From Cytobacillus sp. IB215665 (GTDB lineage Bacteria; Bacillota; Bacilli; Bacillales; SM2101): 64,000 bases of DNA. Every line of letters begins with the position of its first letter. The stretch's first letter is position 1. Both the position numbers and the translations under genes were made by a program. The notes under the pieces are model-generated. The model was given only the letters and a program-made list of their open reading frames with translations, did no database searches and had not been told where the DNA came from. Positions 17,498-27,364 of this stretch are shown one piece after another. The stretch covers positions 124,001-188,000 of the forward strand of contig NZ_JAXBME010000007.1 in the NCBI RefSeq assembly GCF_033963835.1, given 5' to 3'.

Positions 17498-18373
17498 CTA
17501 TATCAAACTGCGAATAGATGTAATATACTTCATCAAGTCATCTATCTGTAGTTTTTCTAAAAAAAGCAATAACCCTTGTACTACTCCTACTCTCGGAGAT
17601 TCATCATTGTTTTGAAACTGCGTTAGTAACACTTCTAACGTCTCTAGCGCGTGCTTCTCATCATCATTTGATAAATTTGCATCAATAATTATTTCCTTCA
17701 TTTGCAAAATCATATGGACGATTTCTTGATATTTATCATTTGTAAGGTGACTAAAGTATTGACGTATTGAATCCTCATTAATAATAACCTCATGCTTAAT
17801 TGCAACACTTTTTACAAGGTCATCCAATCGATCTACTAAGTATCCAGCTAGTTTCTCTAAATCAAGTTTTTGATAGTCAAATATGAGAAAGGATAAATAT
17901 TCTACGAGCATTCCACTGAACATAGCAGTTAAATCGAAAGCAAATGGACGAATATCATCTCCATAAATAGCAAGAATGCGACTTTTGTACCAGCGATACA
18001 TTTCGATTCGCATTTGAAATAAATAAGTTTTTATTTTGCCCCTCTCTGGAAAGGCTTTCTCTCTCATATGCATTTGTAAAAAGTCTCGATACTTTGTAAA
18101 TTCTTTTAGTTGGCGATGGATTTGAATAATAAAACGATCTCTTTCAGATTTGATTTCATCGTTGATTTGCTCAGACATTTGTTTTGTAAAATGCTCATAA
18201 AAATGCTTAAAAATTGACAAAAACAGTTCTTCTTTAGATGAGAAATAATTATATAATGATCCTTTCGCCACGCCACTTTCATGAGCAATTTCCTGCATTG
18301 AGGTGTTATGGTATCCATTTTGCGCAAACAATTTCATCGCAGTTTCTAGGATGAATATTTTTTTATCTTTCAT
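17498..18373 (-). CDS. yerO: TetR/AcrR regulator, YerO-like
   Basis: 291 residues, matching the length of B. subtilis YerO, the regulator of swrC. The N-terminal TetR helix-turn-helix (residues about 5-50: ILETAMKLFAQNGYHNTSMQEIAHESGVAKGSLYNYFSSKEELF) is complete, and a long C-terminal ligand/dimer domain follows. The gene lies directly after swrC on the same strand, separated by a strong terminator. It probably represses swrC through sites around 22245-22287. Confidence 0.85.
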   Translation of the reverse strand: MKDKKIFILETAMKLFAQNGYHNTSMQEIAHESGVAKGSLYNYFSSKEELFLSIFKHFYEHFTKQMSEQINDEIKSERDRFIIQIHRQLKEFTKYRDFLQMHMREKAFPERGKIKTYLFQMRIEMYRWYKSRILAIYGDDIRPFAFDLTAMFSGMLVEYLSFLIFDYQKLDLEKLAGYLVDRLDDLVKSVAIKHEVIINEDSIRQYFSHLTNDKYQEIVHMILQMKEIIIDANLSNDDEKHALETLEVLLTQFQNNDESPRVGVVQGLLLFLEKLQIDDLMKYITSIRSLI

Positions 18374-18503
18374 CCAATCACTTCCTATATCCTTAAAATG
18401 AGAGGGGCTGTACCTTTATAGGAGGACAGCATAATTTCTTACAATTAAATTAATAGTTAAAAGGAAGAAAACCCTCCAACATTATTTAGGTTGATTGAGT
18501 TTT

Positions 18504-18527
18504 AGGTGGAGTTAGGCGACTCCACCT
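18504..18527 (-). terminator. Terminator after swrC
   Basis: AGGTGGAGT - TAGGCG - ACTCCACCT, a perfect 9-bp GC-rich stem just beyond the swrC stop and 130 bases before yerO. Confidence 0.75.
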
Positions 18528-18559
18528 ATTTTACATTTTTCATTGTAGTCTTGAAGATT

Positions 18560-21500
18560 TTATTTCTCTTTATCGTCTTCAAGGTTGTCATTCTTTTTCT
18601 CTTCTTGATCCTTTACAATCTTTAATATATTTTCGAGCATATTTACCATGTCTTCGTTTTTGTGTTCTTTTTGTTCAACTACTGGTAAATTATCCTCGCT
18701 ATAAATTGTCTCATCAACTGGTGGTAATTGTTCAGCTTGTTCTTTGATTTCTGGTTTTTCGTGAATTTCATCTAATAAATATGCCGGAATAAGATGACCA
18801 TCAGGTGTAGCGTATTTTTTGTTCAGTCGTCTCGTCTCTTTATCAAAGAAGCTATACACAACTGGAATGACGAATAATGTCAGGAATGTACTACTTATTA
18901 ACCCACCAATTACTGTAATACCCATCGGTTGATTCATTTCCGTACCTTCTCCAAGCCCAAGTGCTAACGGGAATAAACCTAGTATAGTCGTTGTAGCAGT
19001 CATTAATATTGGGCGCGTCCTAACCTTAACCGCTTCTACGATTGCATCATACGTCTTATATCCATCACTCTTCTTCTGATTAATGTAATCGATCAATACA
19101 ATCGCATTATTAACAACAATACCAGCTAATACAATTAAACCAATAATTGCCATTAAACTCACAGGAACTCTAGTAACTGTTAAGCCAATGGATACCCCAA
19201 TGACCATTAATGGAACGGTAAACATAATTACAAACGGGTATTTTAATGATTCAAATTGAGCTGCCATGACTAAATAAACAAAAACAATCGCTAAAATAAA
19301 CGCAAATACCATATCATCGATTGAAGATTCTAGTAGGTCTCGATCTCCACCGAACGTAATCTCAGTTTCATCATTTAAATCTAAATCGGCTATCTTTTCA
19401 TCTACTTCGCTAGAGATTGTACTCAAATTGGTTGAATTTGAATATTTCAAAGTAAATTGCACTGCATTTTGCTCATTGATTCTCTGTATGTTGACAGGAC
19501 CTTCACCAATTGTAATATCAGCAACATCTTCAACAGGAATATATGAACCGTCAGGCTTCTTCACTAACAAAGTTTTTAATTGATCTAGGTTAGATGTAAT
19601 GTCTTTATCATAGCTAACGTGTACGTTAAATATTTCATTATTTTCATCGGTAATTCTAATTGCATTAACTCCACGTGTCACATTGTTAACAGCCATAGCA
19701 ATTTGAGCTGGTGCTAAGCCATTAGCAAATGCTTTTTCACGATCAACTGTCATTTGTACTTCTTCCACAGTATCACTTAAATCAGTTGTAAGCTCTGTTA
19801 CATCATCTATTGTAAGAAGTTCATCATTAATTTTTGTTACTGCATCTTCTAGTCGCTGCTTATCAGTATCTTTCACACTAAAAGAAAGTGTATTTGGCGC
19901 AGAACCAGTAGTTGATTGTAAATTGAATGAAACTTCTGCCGTGGGGTTTACTCTTTCAGCTTCTTTTTCAATCTCACGTTTCACATCATCAACAAATTGG
20001 AATGTAGAACGCTCTCTATTATCAAAGTCCTTCATTTTTACAGAGATTTCTGCTATATTCCCTTGACTAGTCCCTCTAAATGAATTTTCTTGAGTAGAGC
20101 CAAGCAAACTGACATATACATCAACATCGTCTTCATCTGCTAACACATTTTCAATTTGTTCAACTACTTTGTCTGTTTCAGTTAGCGCTGTTCCATTTTC
20201 CAACTCAACCGATATAGAAAAGAAGCCTTCATCAGTTTTTGGTAAAAATTCCATCCCTACAGTTGTAATACCATAGAGTCCTGAGCCTAAGAATACGAAA
20301 GCAGTAATTATTACAACAGCTCTACGACGAAGAGCCCACTTAATTGCACGATCAAGACCTTTCATAAAAGGAGACTCTCTACGTACTTTCTCTTTATTTT
20401 CTTTTGGTGCTTTTAACATTCGGCTTGCAAGCATCGGTACTACTGTTAATGCTACGACTAATGATGCAAACAAACTAAATGCAATAGTCATTGCAAATTC
20501 AGTAAACAATTCACCGATAATCCCTGTAATAAAGACAACTGGAACAAAGACCGCAATAGTTGTGAATGTTGAAGCTGTAATGGCACCGGCTACTTCCTTC
20601 ACACCATGAGAGGCTGCTTCTTTTGGGTCTTTACCCATTGATAAATGCCGGTATATGTTTTCAATAACAACTATCGAGTTATCTACTAACATCCCAATTC
20701 CTAGTGCAAGTCCACCTAGTGTCATGATGTTTAATGAAAAATCTGAGAAATACATGAGTACAAAAGTTAATATAACTGAATACGGTATTGCAACACCAAT
20801 AATAAACGGGCTTTTCACACTGCGAAGGAAGAAGAATAATACGACCATCGCAAATAGTCCACCTAGTATAAGCGTAGTAGATATATTATCAATCGCCACT
20901 TGTATAAAATCACCTTGGTCAAATAAAATTTGGGCTTCTACGTCCTCGTATTTCTCTTTACCAAGTATGTCATCAAGTTTTTCTTTAAACGCAGCTGAAA
21001 CGGATGCAGTGTTTGCGTCAGATTGTTGTAGTACACTAACAAGTAAAGCAGGCTCCTGATTTGCACGTGTGATTGTATCTTCGTTTTGTGGAGCAACTTT
21101 CACTTCACTTATATCACCAAGAGTAACTTTTTCACCAGTAGCTGGATCTACTGAAATTGCGATGTCCTTCAGCATATCCACTGATGTGATCGAGCTTATA
21201 ACCCTAGTAGTTAGCTCCTTCCCATCAGTTAATATCGTATCTCCAGGCAATGAAATATTTTGTGCTTTCATAAGATCAACAATATCATTTTGAGTTAATG
21301 AATACTGCTGGAGTAAGTCTTGGTCAAGCTCAACTTTAATTTCGTCTATCGTATTCCCAGATAAATTAACACTTGCAATTCCTTCAATCTTTGTTAATTC
21401 CTGAGATAGTCCATCTGCTAAACTTTGCAATTCTTCTTTATCATTAGAATTTGCTGTTACAGACATTTGGATAATTGGAAACTGTGATGGATCAAACTTC

Positions 21501-21880
21501 ATAAAGCTTGGTTTTCCTGCATCGTCAGGAAGTTGTGTCTGATCAATTCTACTGCGGACTTCGTTTTCAATATCCTCAATAGAAGTCGTCCATGAAAATT
21601 CCATTAACGTTAAACTTGCACTCTCCTGTGATGTTGAAGTTAACGTCTTTAGCCCAGGCAGCGTCGAAAGATTAGTTTCAAGTGGTTTCGTTACTTTTTC
21701 AACTACCTCTGCTGGATTCGCACCAGGATATGATGCAACTACAACAGCGATTGGCGGTTTAATATCAGGTATTAATTTTAGTGGAATATTTAACAGTGAA
21801 ACAAAGCCTAATATAATAACTAGTAACATAGATACTAGTGTAAATACAGGCCTCCTAATTGAAAAATCACTTATTTTCAT
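18560..21880 (-). CDS. swrC: RND efflux transporter SwrC/YerP
   Basis: A 1106-residue AcrB-type resistance-nodulation-division pump. It begins MKISDFSIRRPVFTLVSMLL, has 12 predicted membrane spans, two large extracellular loops and the RND signatures (e.g. GGLALGIGMLVDNSIVVIEN in the first half, GIVVNNAIVLIDYI in the second). In B. subtilis SwrC exports surfactin and supports swarming and acriflavine resistance. The charged C-terminal extension after residue about 1030 (rich in E, K, D) is longer than usual. A small gene precedes it, and the TetR gene yerO follows. Confidence 0.92.
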   Translation of the reverse strand: MKISDFSIRRPVFTLVSMLLVIILGFVSLLNIPLKLIPDIKPPIAVVVASYPGANPAEVVEKVTKPLETNLSTLPGLKTLTSTSQESASLTLMEFSWTTSIEDIENEVRSRIDQTQLPDDAGKPSFMKFDPSQFPIIQMSVTANSNDKEELQSLADGLSQELTKIEGIASVNLSGNTIDEIKVELDQDLLQQYSLTQNDIVDLMKAQNISLPGDTILTDGKELTTRVISSITSVDMLKDIAISVDPATGEKVTLGDISEVKVAPQNEDTITRANQEPALLVSVLQQSDANTASVSAAFKEKLDDILGKEKYEDVEAQILFDQGDFIQVAIDNISTTLILGGLFAMVVLFFFLRSVKSPFIIGVAIPYSVILTFVLMYFSDFSLNIMTLGGLALGIGMLVDNSIVVIENIYRHLSMGKDPKEAASHGVKEVAGAITASTFTTIAVFVPVVFITGIIGELFTEFAMTIAFSLFASLVVALTVVPMLASRMLKAPKENKEKVRRESPFMKGLDRAIKWALRRRAVVIITAFVFLGSGLYGITTVGMEFLPKTDEGFFSISVELENGTALTETDKVVEQIENVLADEDDVDVYVSLLGSTQENSFRGTSQGNIAEISVKMKDFDNRERSTFQFVDDVKREIEKEAERVNPTAEVSFNLQSTTGSAPNTLSFSVKDTDKQRLEDAVTKINDELLTIDDVTELTTDLSDTVEEVQMTVDREKAFANGLAPAQIAMAVNNVTRGVNAIRITDENNEIFNVHVSYDKDITSNLDQLKTLLVKKPDGSYIPVEDVADITIGEGPVNIQRINEQNAVQFTLKYSNSTNLSTISSEVDEKIADLDLNDETEITFGGDRDLLESSIDDMVFAFILAIVFVYLVMAAQFESLKYPFVIMFTVPLMVIGVSIGLTVTRVPVSLMAIIGLIVLAGIVVNNAIVLIDYINQKKSDGYKTYDAIVEAVKVRTRPILMTATTTILGLFPLALGLGEGTEMNQPMGITVIGGLISSTFLTLFVIPVVYSFFDKETRRLNKKYATPDGHLIPAYLLDEIHEKPEIKEQAEQLPPVDETIYSEDNLPVVEQKEHKNEDMVNMLENILKIVKDQEEKKNDNLEDDKEK

Positions 21881-21916
21881 TTTTGCTCCCCTTCCGATAC
21901 TTTCATCTATTATTGT

Positions 21917-22072
21917 TTAGCAATCATGAATAATTGTCGACTGTTTACTAGTCATTTCATTGAATGTCTTATGTGAAGATAAATCCGCTCTCGGTTTTGA
22001 TAGCTCTATCTTCACTCCTTGTTTAATCAACTCTGCAATTAATTTTTCGGACCGATCTTTAAATTGACCCAT
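21917..22072 (-). CDS. 51-residue protein upstream of swrC
   Basis: A short ORF starting ATG 22072 with GAAGGGAG upstream (in-frame TGA just before the ATG). The product begins MGQFKDRSEKLIAELIKQG and is basic and soluble, with no membrane span. It stops 36 bases before the swrC start, so both should share a transcript. No family is recognised. It may be a regulatory or accessory small protein of the pump, or a translation-coupling leader. Confidence 0.5.
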   Translation of the reverse strand: MGQFKDRSEKLIAELIKQGVKIELSKPRADLSSHKTFNEMTSKQSTIIHDC

Positions 22073-22244
22073 CAGTCATCGCTCCCTTCAATTTTTACCT
22101 CCATCACGTGCATTTCATCACAAACACGAGCAAAAGCTTGCATACAAGGGGAAAGTCACACGTAATATAACTTTCCAAAACACCAAAATTAATTTATGTA
22201 CTAGCTCACCAACAATTCATATTCATCCTTTTTTACTTTACATA

Positions 22245-22287
22245 TGACTAATAAGTCACGATTATATCTTACAACAAATGACTGGTC
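22245..22287 (-). promoter_or_regulatory. Probable swrC promoter with TetR-type operator
   Basis: A TATAAT -10 (minus strand, 22266-22261) lies between two palindromic sites: TGACT-AATA-AGTCA (22245-22258) and GACTGGTC (22280-22287). Such paired dyads around a promoter suit TetR control (YerO). No clean -35 was seen. The remaining 22288-22482 holds nothing recognised. Confidence 0.4.
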
Positions 22288-22408
22288 GGTTCAAATAATA
22301 AGCACTGGATAATTTCGTAATTTATTGTTGTTATGTTAATTATGGTCTTTATGAAACTTTGTTGCCATTGTCATCAAAGTAAATAAATTAGAAATAGTTT
22401 TTAACAGC

Positions 22409-22612
22409 TTGACAAACTCTAGTTGTTTAGGTGTTTACTTCTTAACGAAGTATAACAATCAATGTGAAAGGAGTAACTAATTTTGAATCCGTATAAAACT
22501 ACTAATCCTCTTAGCTTTTCTTCTACAACACGATAACAGTTGCTTTAAATTTTTACAAACGTAATATTAGTGAAGTTTACTAAAAGGGAGTCAACATTTA
22601 ACACTTGACTCC
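22409..22612 (+). promoter_or_regulatory. Possible leader of the SLH gene
   Basis: TTGACA (22409-22414) with a poor -10, then AAAGGAG and a 17-codon TTG-started ORF (22483-22536), then the hairpin GGAGTCAA (22587-22594) / TTGACTCC (22605-22612), about 100 bases before the SLH gene. It might be a small attenuator; the evidence is thin. Confidence 0.25.
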
Positions 22613-22709
22613 TTATCACTCTTGATTTTCCATTATTTTAATAATGATTTACATTCTCTACCAAGATAAAATTTATATGTAACAACATTTGTTTAGAAAG
22701 GAGAAAGCG

Positions 22710-23783
22710 ATGTTTCAATATACTAAAATCTTCTTAGCTTTTGTACTTGTCATGTTAAGTGTTCCTATGCAGACTGTTTTTGCTCAAGACAAACCTGTTT
22801 CTGCGTATCTTCCAACTGATTTGGAGGAAGATTATTGGGCATACAATGAAATAAATCATTTTATTCAAGCCGACATTATTAACGGTTATTTAAATAACCA
22901 AGATGATATGGAAATAAGACCTAATGACAATGTTACCCGTTCACAATTTGTAAAAATACTCGTTAATGCAATGGGTTTACAAACTAACCTTCAGGGTAAA
23001 ACATTTACTGATGTCACAACTGACGATTGGTTTTATGAATATGTAAATGTTGCAAGTAACCTTGGCATTGTTAATGGGAAGGAAGATGGCAGCTTTGCGC
23101 CGTATGAAAAAATCACAAGAGACCAACTAACAGCTATGATCGTACGTGCATTTGAAAGTACAATATCTTTTGAACAAAGCAACGAAAAATCGTTCACGGA
23201 CGTTACAAACTCATACTGGGCGTATGATGTCATAGAAAAAGCAAGTGCACAAGGAATTGTTAAAGGGTACGATGATGAAACTTTCAAACCTAGGGACCAT
23301 GCAACAAGAGCTCAATCAGTAGTAATGGTCTATAGAGCATTAAATCAAGAGCTAGCAAACGTACCGACTAATGATGAAATTACCTCGTTACTAAGATCAT
23401 ATATAGAGAATGAGAATGAATTATCGACAAACCAATCATTTAATGAGTTAGAGCAATTATATATAAATGACTCGCTCGGCTATTATCAAGCTCAAGGAAT
23501 AGCGGCTGTTGAGAGCTATAAATCACTTGTTAAACAAATGAAAGAAGAAGTTGATGAATTTACAATAAGTGCGGACAACAATTTTTCTTTATCGGTAACA
23601 ACATCAACTGATAGATACGTTACAGTACAAATCAAGGATTTGAACTATGAAATCAAGATTAAAAACAGTGATTTGGATTTGGATGTAACATCCACTAAAA
23701 ATGCTGAAGGTAAGTACTACTTGAAAAAAGATATTCAAGAAGAAACATGGAAAATCTACGCTTTTTCCCCAAGTGCTGAGTAA
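22710..23783 (+). CDS. SLH-domain secreted surface protein
   Basis: 357 residues from ATG 22710 (AAAGGAGAAAGCG upstream). The signal peptide is residues 1-26 (ends VFAQD). Three S-layer homology domains lie at about 40-220: DYWAYNEINHFIQADIINGY, DDWFYEYVNVASNLGIVNG and SYWAYDVIEKASAQGIVKGY, each followed by a TR-type motif such as VTRSQFVKIL. SLH domains bind pyruvylated secondary wall polymer. The C-terminal 130 residues are a mixed helix-strand domain of unknown function. It is likely monocistronic. Confidence 0.88.
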   Translation: MFQYTKIFLAFVLVMLSVPMQTVFAQDKPVSAYLPTDLEEDYWAYNEINHFIQADIINGYLNNQDDMEIRPNDNVTRSQFVKILVNAMGLQTNLQGKTFTDVTTDDWFYEYVNVASNLGIVNGKEDGSFAPYEKITRDQLTAMIVRAFESTISFEQSNEKSFTDVTNSYWAYDVIEKASAQGIVKGYDDETFKPRDHATRAQSVVMVYRALNQELANVPTNDEITSLLRSYIENENELSTNQSFNELEQLYINDSLGYYQAQGIAAVESYKSLVKQMKEEVDEFTISADNNFSLSVTTSTDRYVTVQIKDLNYEIKIKNSDLDLDVTSTKNAEGKYYLKKDIQEETWKIYAFSPSAE

Positions 23784-23817
23784 GATAAATAAGACATTAT
23801 TTAGTTAATTACAGAGA

Positions 23818-23870
23818 GTTATCCTGCTTTTGTATTAGTGATGTGCTTAAGTAGGATAACAACCTTTTTC
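23818..23870 (+). terminator. Terminator of the SLH gene
   Basis: GTTATCCTGCTT (23818-23829) pairs with AAGTAGGATAAC (23849-23860), one G-T pair, followed by AACCTTTTTC. Confidence 0.75.
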
Positions 23871-24040
23871 AAATACCTCAATTGTATATTCCTCATCATT
23901 TCTTTAGTCACTAATATTTTTTCACATTTACAAAAAATCATTATTTTGTTGTTGTAAGTTTTGGAGAAAATAGGAAGAAGTGTGGTAAGATAATTATCAG
24001 ATCACATTCTCTCAGTAATTTTAATTAAATTGATTATATT

Positions 24041-24181
24041 GGATGTTTTCTTATTAATTGTTGCTTTCCGTAATAAGAGCCAAATACGAATGTAACTAAC
24101 GTTCGGTGCACCTTTCCTTCTCTAAAAACAATTACTCTAATGTAAGTGAAAAAAAGCAACATTGGATTCGAAAAGAGCCTT
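24041..24181 (+). repeat. Dispersed intergenic element, copy 5
   Basis: GGATGTTTTCTTATTAATTG ... GTTCGGTGCACCTTTCCTTC ... GGATTCGAAAAGAGCCTT. It lies 60 bases ahead of the GDPD gene. Confidence 0.75.
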
Positions 24182-24242
24182 TACTTTACTCACTTTCTAT
24201 TTCTTACATGCGTATAATATTATAAAAAAAGGTGGGAGGTTT

Positions 24243-25001
24243 ATGTCTACCCTCGTATACGCCCATCGAGGAGCAAGTAAATTAGCTCCTGAAAACACGA
24301 TGACTGCATTCATAACTGCAGAAGAGCTTGGTGCAGATGGGATTGAACTTGATGTTCAATTATCAAAAGATAATATCCCTGTGATTATTCACGATGAAAC
24401 ATTAAATAGGACGACAAACGGCGTTGGTTACGTAAAAGACTACACTGCAAAAGAATTGGAAGAGTTAGATGCGGGAAGCTGGTTTACGCCTTTGCATATG
24501 GGTGAAAAAATTCCAACTTTAGATAACTTTTTAAGCTGGTTTTCAACTACAAAAATGCTATTAAATCTGGAATTGAAAAATTCCCTCATCGAATATAAAG
24601 GCATTGAACAAATTGTTTGTGACATGTTAAAGGCATACAAAGTAGATGACCGAACAGTCATTTCTTCATTTAATCATCATAGTATTAAAAATGTTATGAA
24701 GATTGATCCTCAGCTAGATACAGCATTTTTAGTGTCCTCTAGATTACAAAAAGCATGGGAAAGTGCAAAAAATGCTGGCACAAGGAGTATTCATGTCAAG
24801 CATAACCTCTTAAGCAAGCAATTTGTTGACGAATGTCGTAAAGAAAATGTGACCCTTAGAACTTATACAGTCAATAGACCATTATCTATTCGTTTGTACT
24901 ACAAATGGAAAGTTGATGGAATCATTACTGATGTTCCTAATACAGCTGTTAAAATTAGAAAAAAGATGTCCTCCTCCATTAAAAAGAGATTTCTTTTTTA
25001 A
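24243..25001 (+). CDS. Glycerophosphodiester phosphodiesterase
   Basis: 252 residues from ATG 24243 (GGTGGGAGG upstream). GDPD catalytic signatures: AHRGASKLAPENT (HRG and ENT, metal and catalytic His), GADGIELDVQLSKD (ExD), IIHDETLNRTT (second catalytic His) and LNLELK. No signal peptide, so it acts in the cytosol on glycerophosphodiesters, releasing glycerol 3-phosphate. The C-terminal motif WKVDGIITDVP is typical. It appears to be transcribed alone. Confidence 0.9.
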   Translation: MSTLVYAHRGASKLAPENTMTAFITAEELGADGIELDVQLSKDNIPVIIHDETLNRTTNGVGYVKDYTAKELEELDAGSWFTPLHMGEKIPTLDNFLSWFSTTKMLLNLELKNSLIEYKGIEQIVCDMLKAYKVDDRTVISSFNHHSIKNVMKIDPQLDTAFLVSSRLQKAWESAKNAGTRSIHVKHNLLSKQFVDECRKENVTLRTYTVNRPLSIRLYYKWKVDGIITDVPNTAVKIRKKMSSSIKKRFLF

Positions 25002-25112
25002 TGGTTTTTTTATGTTTACTTCTAGTATCCAGACTGGAGTCGCATTGATTATAATTTTTCAGAAAACGTAATAGCCATATAGACACTTAGAGATTGTGCC
25101 TTCTTACTTTTT

Positions 25113-25258
25113 AGATATGTTCGTAAAATGTTACTTTTCGTTCTAAGATATAAGCACATATATCACTATCTACTGTTTTGATTATTGAGTTCTCTCTTAA
25201 AACTCATCATGCTATCCATTGTTAGTACAATAACAACAAAGTATTTGGAAAGAGCGCC
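25113..25258 (+). repeat. Dispersed intergenic element, copy 6
   Basis: A 5'-degenerate copy reading TTACTTTTCGTTCTAAGATA ... ACTCATCATGCTATCCATTG ... AACAACAAAGTATTTGGAAA and GAGCGCC. In tandem with copy 7, 15 bases away. Confidence 0.65.
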
Positions 25259-25273
25259 AATATCCTAATGTAT

Positions 25274-25434
25274 GGCTGTTGCATTGATTATTGTTTTTCG
25301 TATTAAGAAATCAACACGTTCAAAACTATTGTTCTTGGCATCTTTTCTTTTATACAGCGATGACTAACACAAAAAATCACCTTTAATGGTACTAATTTGG
25401 TAACAAAGACAACAAAGTTTACGAAAAGAGCCTT
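25274..25434 (+). repeat. Dispersed intergenic element, copy 7
   Basis: GGCTGTTGCATTGATTATTG ... TTCTTGGCATCTTTTCTT ... ACAACAAAGTTTACGAAAAG and AGCCTT. It ends 75 bases before namA. Confidence 0.8.
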
Positions 25435-25509
25435 ACAATCATCTTTCGTGTTATTTAATATATGAAATGATATACTATATTTAATTAATTTGGTTAGGAG
25501 GCGTGTAGG

Positions 25510-26526
25510 ATGGAGTCAGCTCTATTTTCTCCGCACATTATAAAAAGTGTTACTTTAAAAAATAGAATTGTAATGTCTCCAATGTGTATGTATTCATGTT
25601 TTGAGGAAGATGGGAAAGTAACAAATTGGCATCTTACTCATTATACTAGCCGAGCCGTTGGACAAGTGGGTTTAGTCATGATTGAAGCAACCGCAGTGAA
25701 ACCAGAAGGTAGGATATCTGCAAATGATTTAGGTATTTGGGATGCTGCTCACGTTGAAGGTCTCAAACAACTTACAAATCAATTACATATGAATGGCTCA
25801 CATGCAGCTATTCAACTTGCACATGCAGGAAGAAAGTCTCAAGTTGAAGGGGTAATTTATGGACCATCAGCCATTGCTTTTGATCATAAAAGTCGCGTGC
25901 CTATTGAAATGACTAAAGCCGACATTGAAGATGTAATTCACGCATTTGCTTTGGCAGCTCGCCGAGCTAAAGAGGCTGGATTTGATATTATTGAAATCCA
26001 TTCTGCTCACGGCTATTTATTAAATGAGTTTCTCTCTCCACTAACTAATAAACGGACCGATGAGTATGGTGGAAATTTAGAAAAACGTTATCGTTTTTTG
26101 AAAGAAGTAATTGATGCTGTCAAATCAGAATGGTCTGGACCATTATTTGTAAGAGTTTCAGCTAATGATTATGATAATCAAGGAAATTCTATTGAAGATT
26201 ATGTTCAAATTGCTCAGATGATGAAAGCACAAGGCGTTGATTTAATTGATTGTAGCTCAGGCGCTGTAATTCCAACTAGATTTGATGTATTTCCTGGCTA
26301 TCAAGTCCCTTATGCAGAAACCATTAAACGAAACGCTCATATCCAAACAGGTGCAGTTGGCTTAATTACAACTGGCATACAAGCAGAAGAAATTCTTAAA
26401 AATGGCCGTGCAGATTTAATTTTCATCGGTCGTGAATTATTACGCAACCCATATTGGCCTAAAACAGCTGCTCAAGAATTAGGGGTAACAGTTGAAGGTC
26501 CTGGCCAGTACAGCCGTGCATGGTAA
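25510..26526 (+). CDS. namA: NADPH dehydrogenase NamA (old yellow enzyme)
   Basis: A 338-residue FMN oxidoreductase of the YqjM class, the same length as the B. subtilis enzyme. All class markers are present at the family positions: Cys26 and Tyr28 (redox-modulating), His164 and His167 (substrate binding), Tyr169. It reduces electrophilic alkenes, nitro-esters and quinone-like compounds. TTAGGAGG precedes the ATG. Transcribed alone. A weak hairpin with ATCCC/GGGAT arms follows near 26570-26593. Confidence 0.95.
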   Translation: MESALFSPHIIKSVTLKNRIVMSPMCMYSCFEEDGKVTNWHLTHYTSRAVGQVGLVMIEATAVKPEGRISANDLGIWDAAHVEGLKQLTNQLHMNGSHAAIQLAHAGRKSQVEGVIYGPSAIAFDHKSRVPIEMTKADIEDVIHAFALAARRAKEAGFDIIEIHSAHGYLLNEFLSPLTNKRTDEYGGNLEKRYRFLKEVIDAVKSEWSGPLFVRVSANDYDNQGNSIEDYVQIAQMMKAQGVDLIDCSSGAVIPTRFDVFPGYQVPYAETIKRNAHIQTGAVGLITTGIQAEEILKNGRADLIFIGRELLRNPYWPKTAAQELGVTVEGPGQYSRAW

Positions 26527-26627
26527 TCTATCCTATAACATTTTTATTTATAAGTTTATCAATATAACTAGATCCCTAATTTTGAGATTGGGATTATTAG
26601 AAATTCTGTATTAATCTTAACTATAGT

Positions 26628-26676
26628 GAGGGAACTATTGACTATTCCATAGTTCTCTCATCGTTTACGATGAGAG
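26628..26676 (+). promoter_or_regulatory. Two overlapping, mutually exclusive hairpins
   Basis: GAGGGAACTAT (26628-26638) pairs with ATAGTTCTCTC (26649-26659). CTCTCATCG (26655-26663) pairs with CGATGAGAG (26668-26676), followed by TTTCAATTTTT. The shared CTCTC means only one can form. The second is a good terminator. The gap 26527-27364 otherwise holds no gene. Confidence 0.5.
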
Positions 26677-27035
26677 TTTCAATTTTTGAATGTATAATTA
26701 ACAGACTCATAGTAATTGAGGTTCATGACATTATATTAGCCTCATCATCAAAAAGTTCTTTCTTAATGACAGGACTGTTGAACTAATATCCCATTTACAA
26801 CCACCCCAAAAATTGTGCTTCTACAACCACCCTTTACAAACTATGCTATTTCATAATCTTTAATGGAATTTTTATTATATTCCTAGCAAACTCAAAGTCA
26901 CCTCTTTTCAACCGAATAGTAAATCATCATTTATTAAAACGGAATGTAGCCTCTTTGTTTCATTAATAAAACAAATTTAACTTATATTTGTGTCATTATA
27001 CATACTACTTTTTAACAATCAGTTTATACGTATAG

Positions 27036-27100
27036 TTGACATGAGGGAAGTTTAATCATATAATTATCTCGAATTAAGATATTATTAATTCGAGATAATT
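27036..27100 (+). promoter_or_regulatory. Consensus sigma-A promoter overlapped by a 16-bp inverted repeat
   Basis: TTGACA (27036-27041), exactly 17 bases, TATAAT (27059-27064): a perfect consensus promoter. An inverted repeat AATTATCTCGAATTAA (27062-27077) / TTAATTCGAGATAATT (27085-27100) covers the -10 and the expected start, so it is probably a repressor operator. The half-sites ATCTCGAA/TTCGAGAT recall the MarR-type MhqR motif of B. subtilis (from memory). The transcript would lead to the yjdI-like gene after about 290 bases. Confidence 0.7.
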
Positions 27101-27364
27101 TCACAACCATTCTTTTGTGGAAGAAATTTAGAACCGCTGAATTCTGAATTGCTTACCAAAACTATATTTAAAGGGGGAATATAATATAGTCAATGAAATT
27201 GAAGCCAAAGAATTATAAATCGGATAAGGATAGGTCTCATGTTATATTCATTTAAAACTCAGGTTAGTGGCAATCGTGAAGTATTAATTTTCTATTTATT
27301 CTTACAATAATCACTGTATCTAATTAAAGTTCGAACCAATTTGTATTATAGGAGTGAAATAAAT

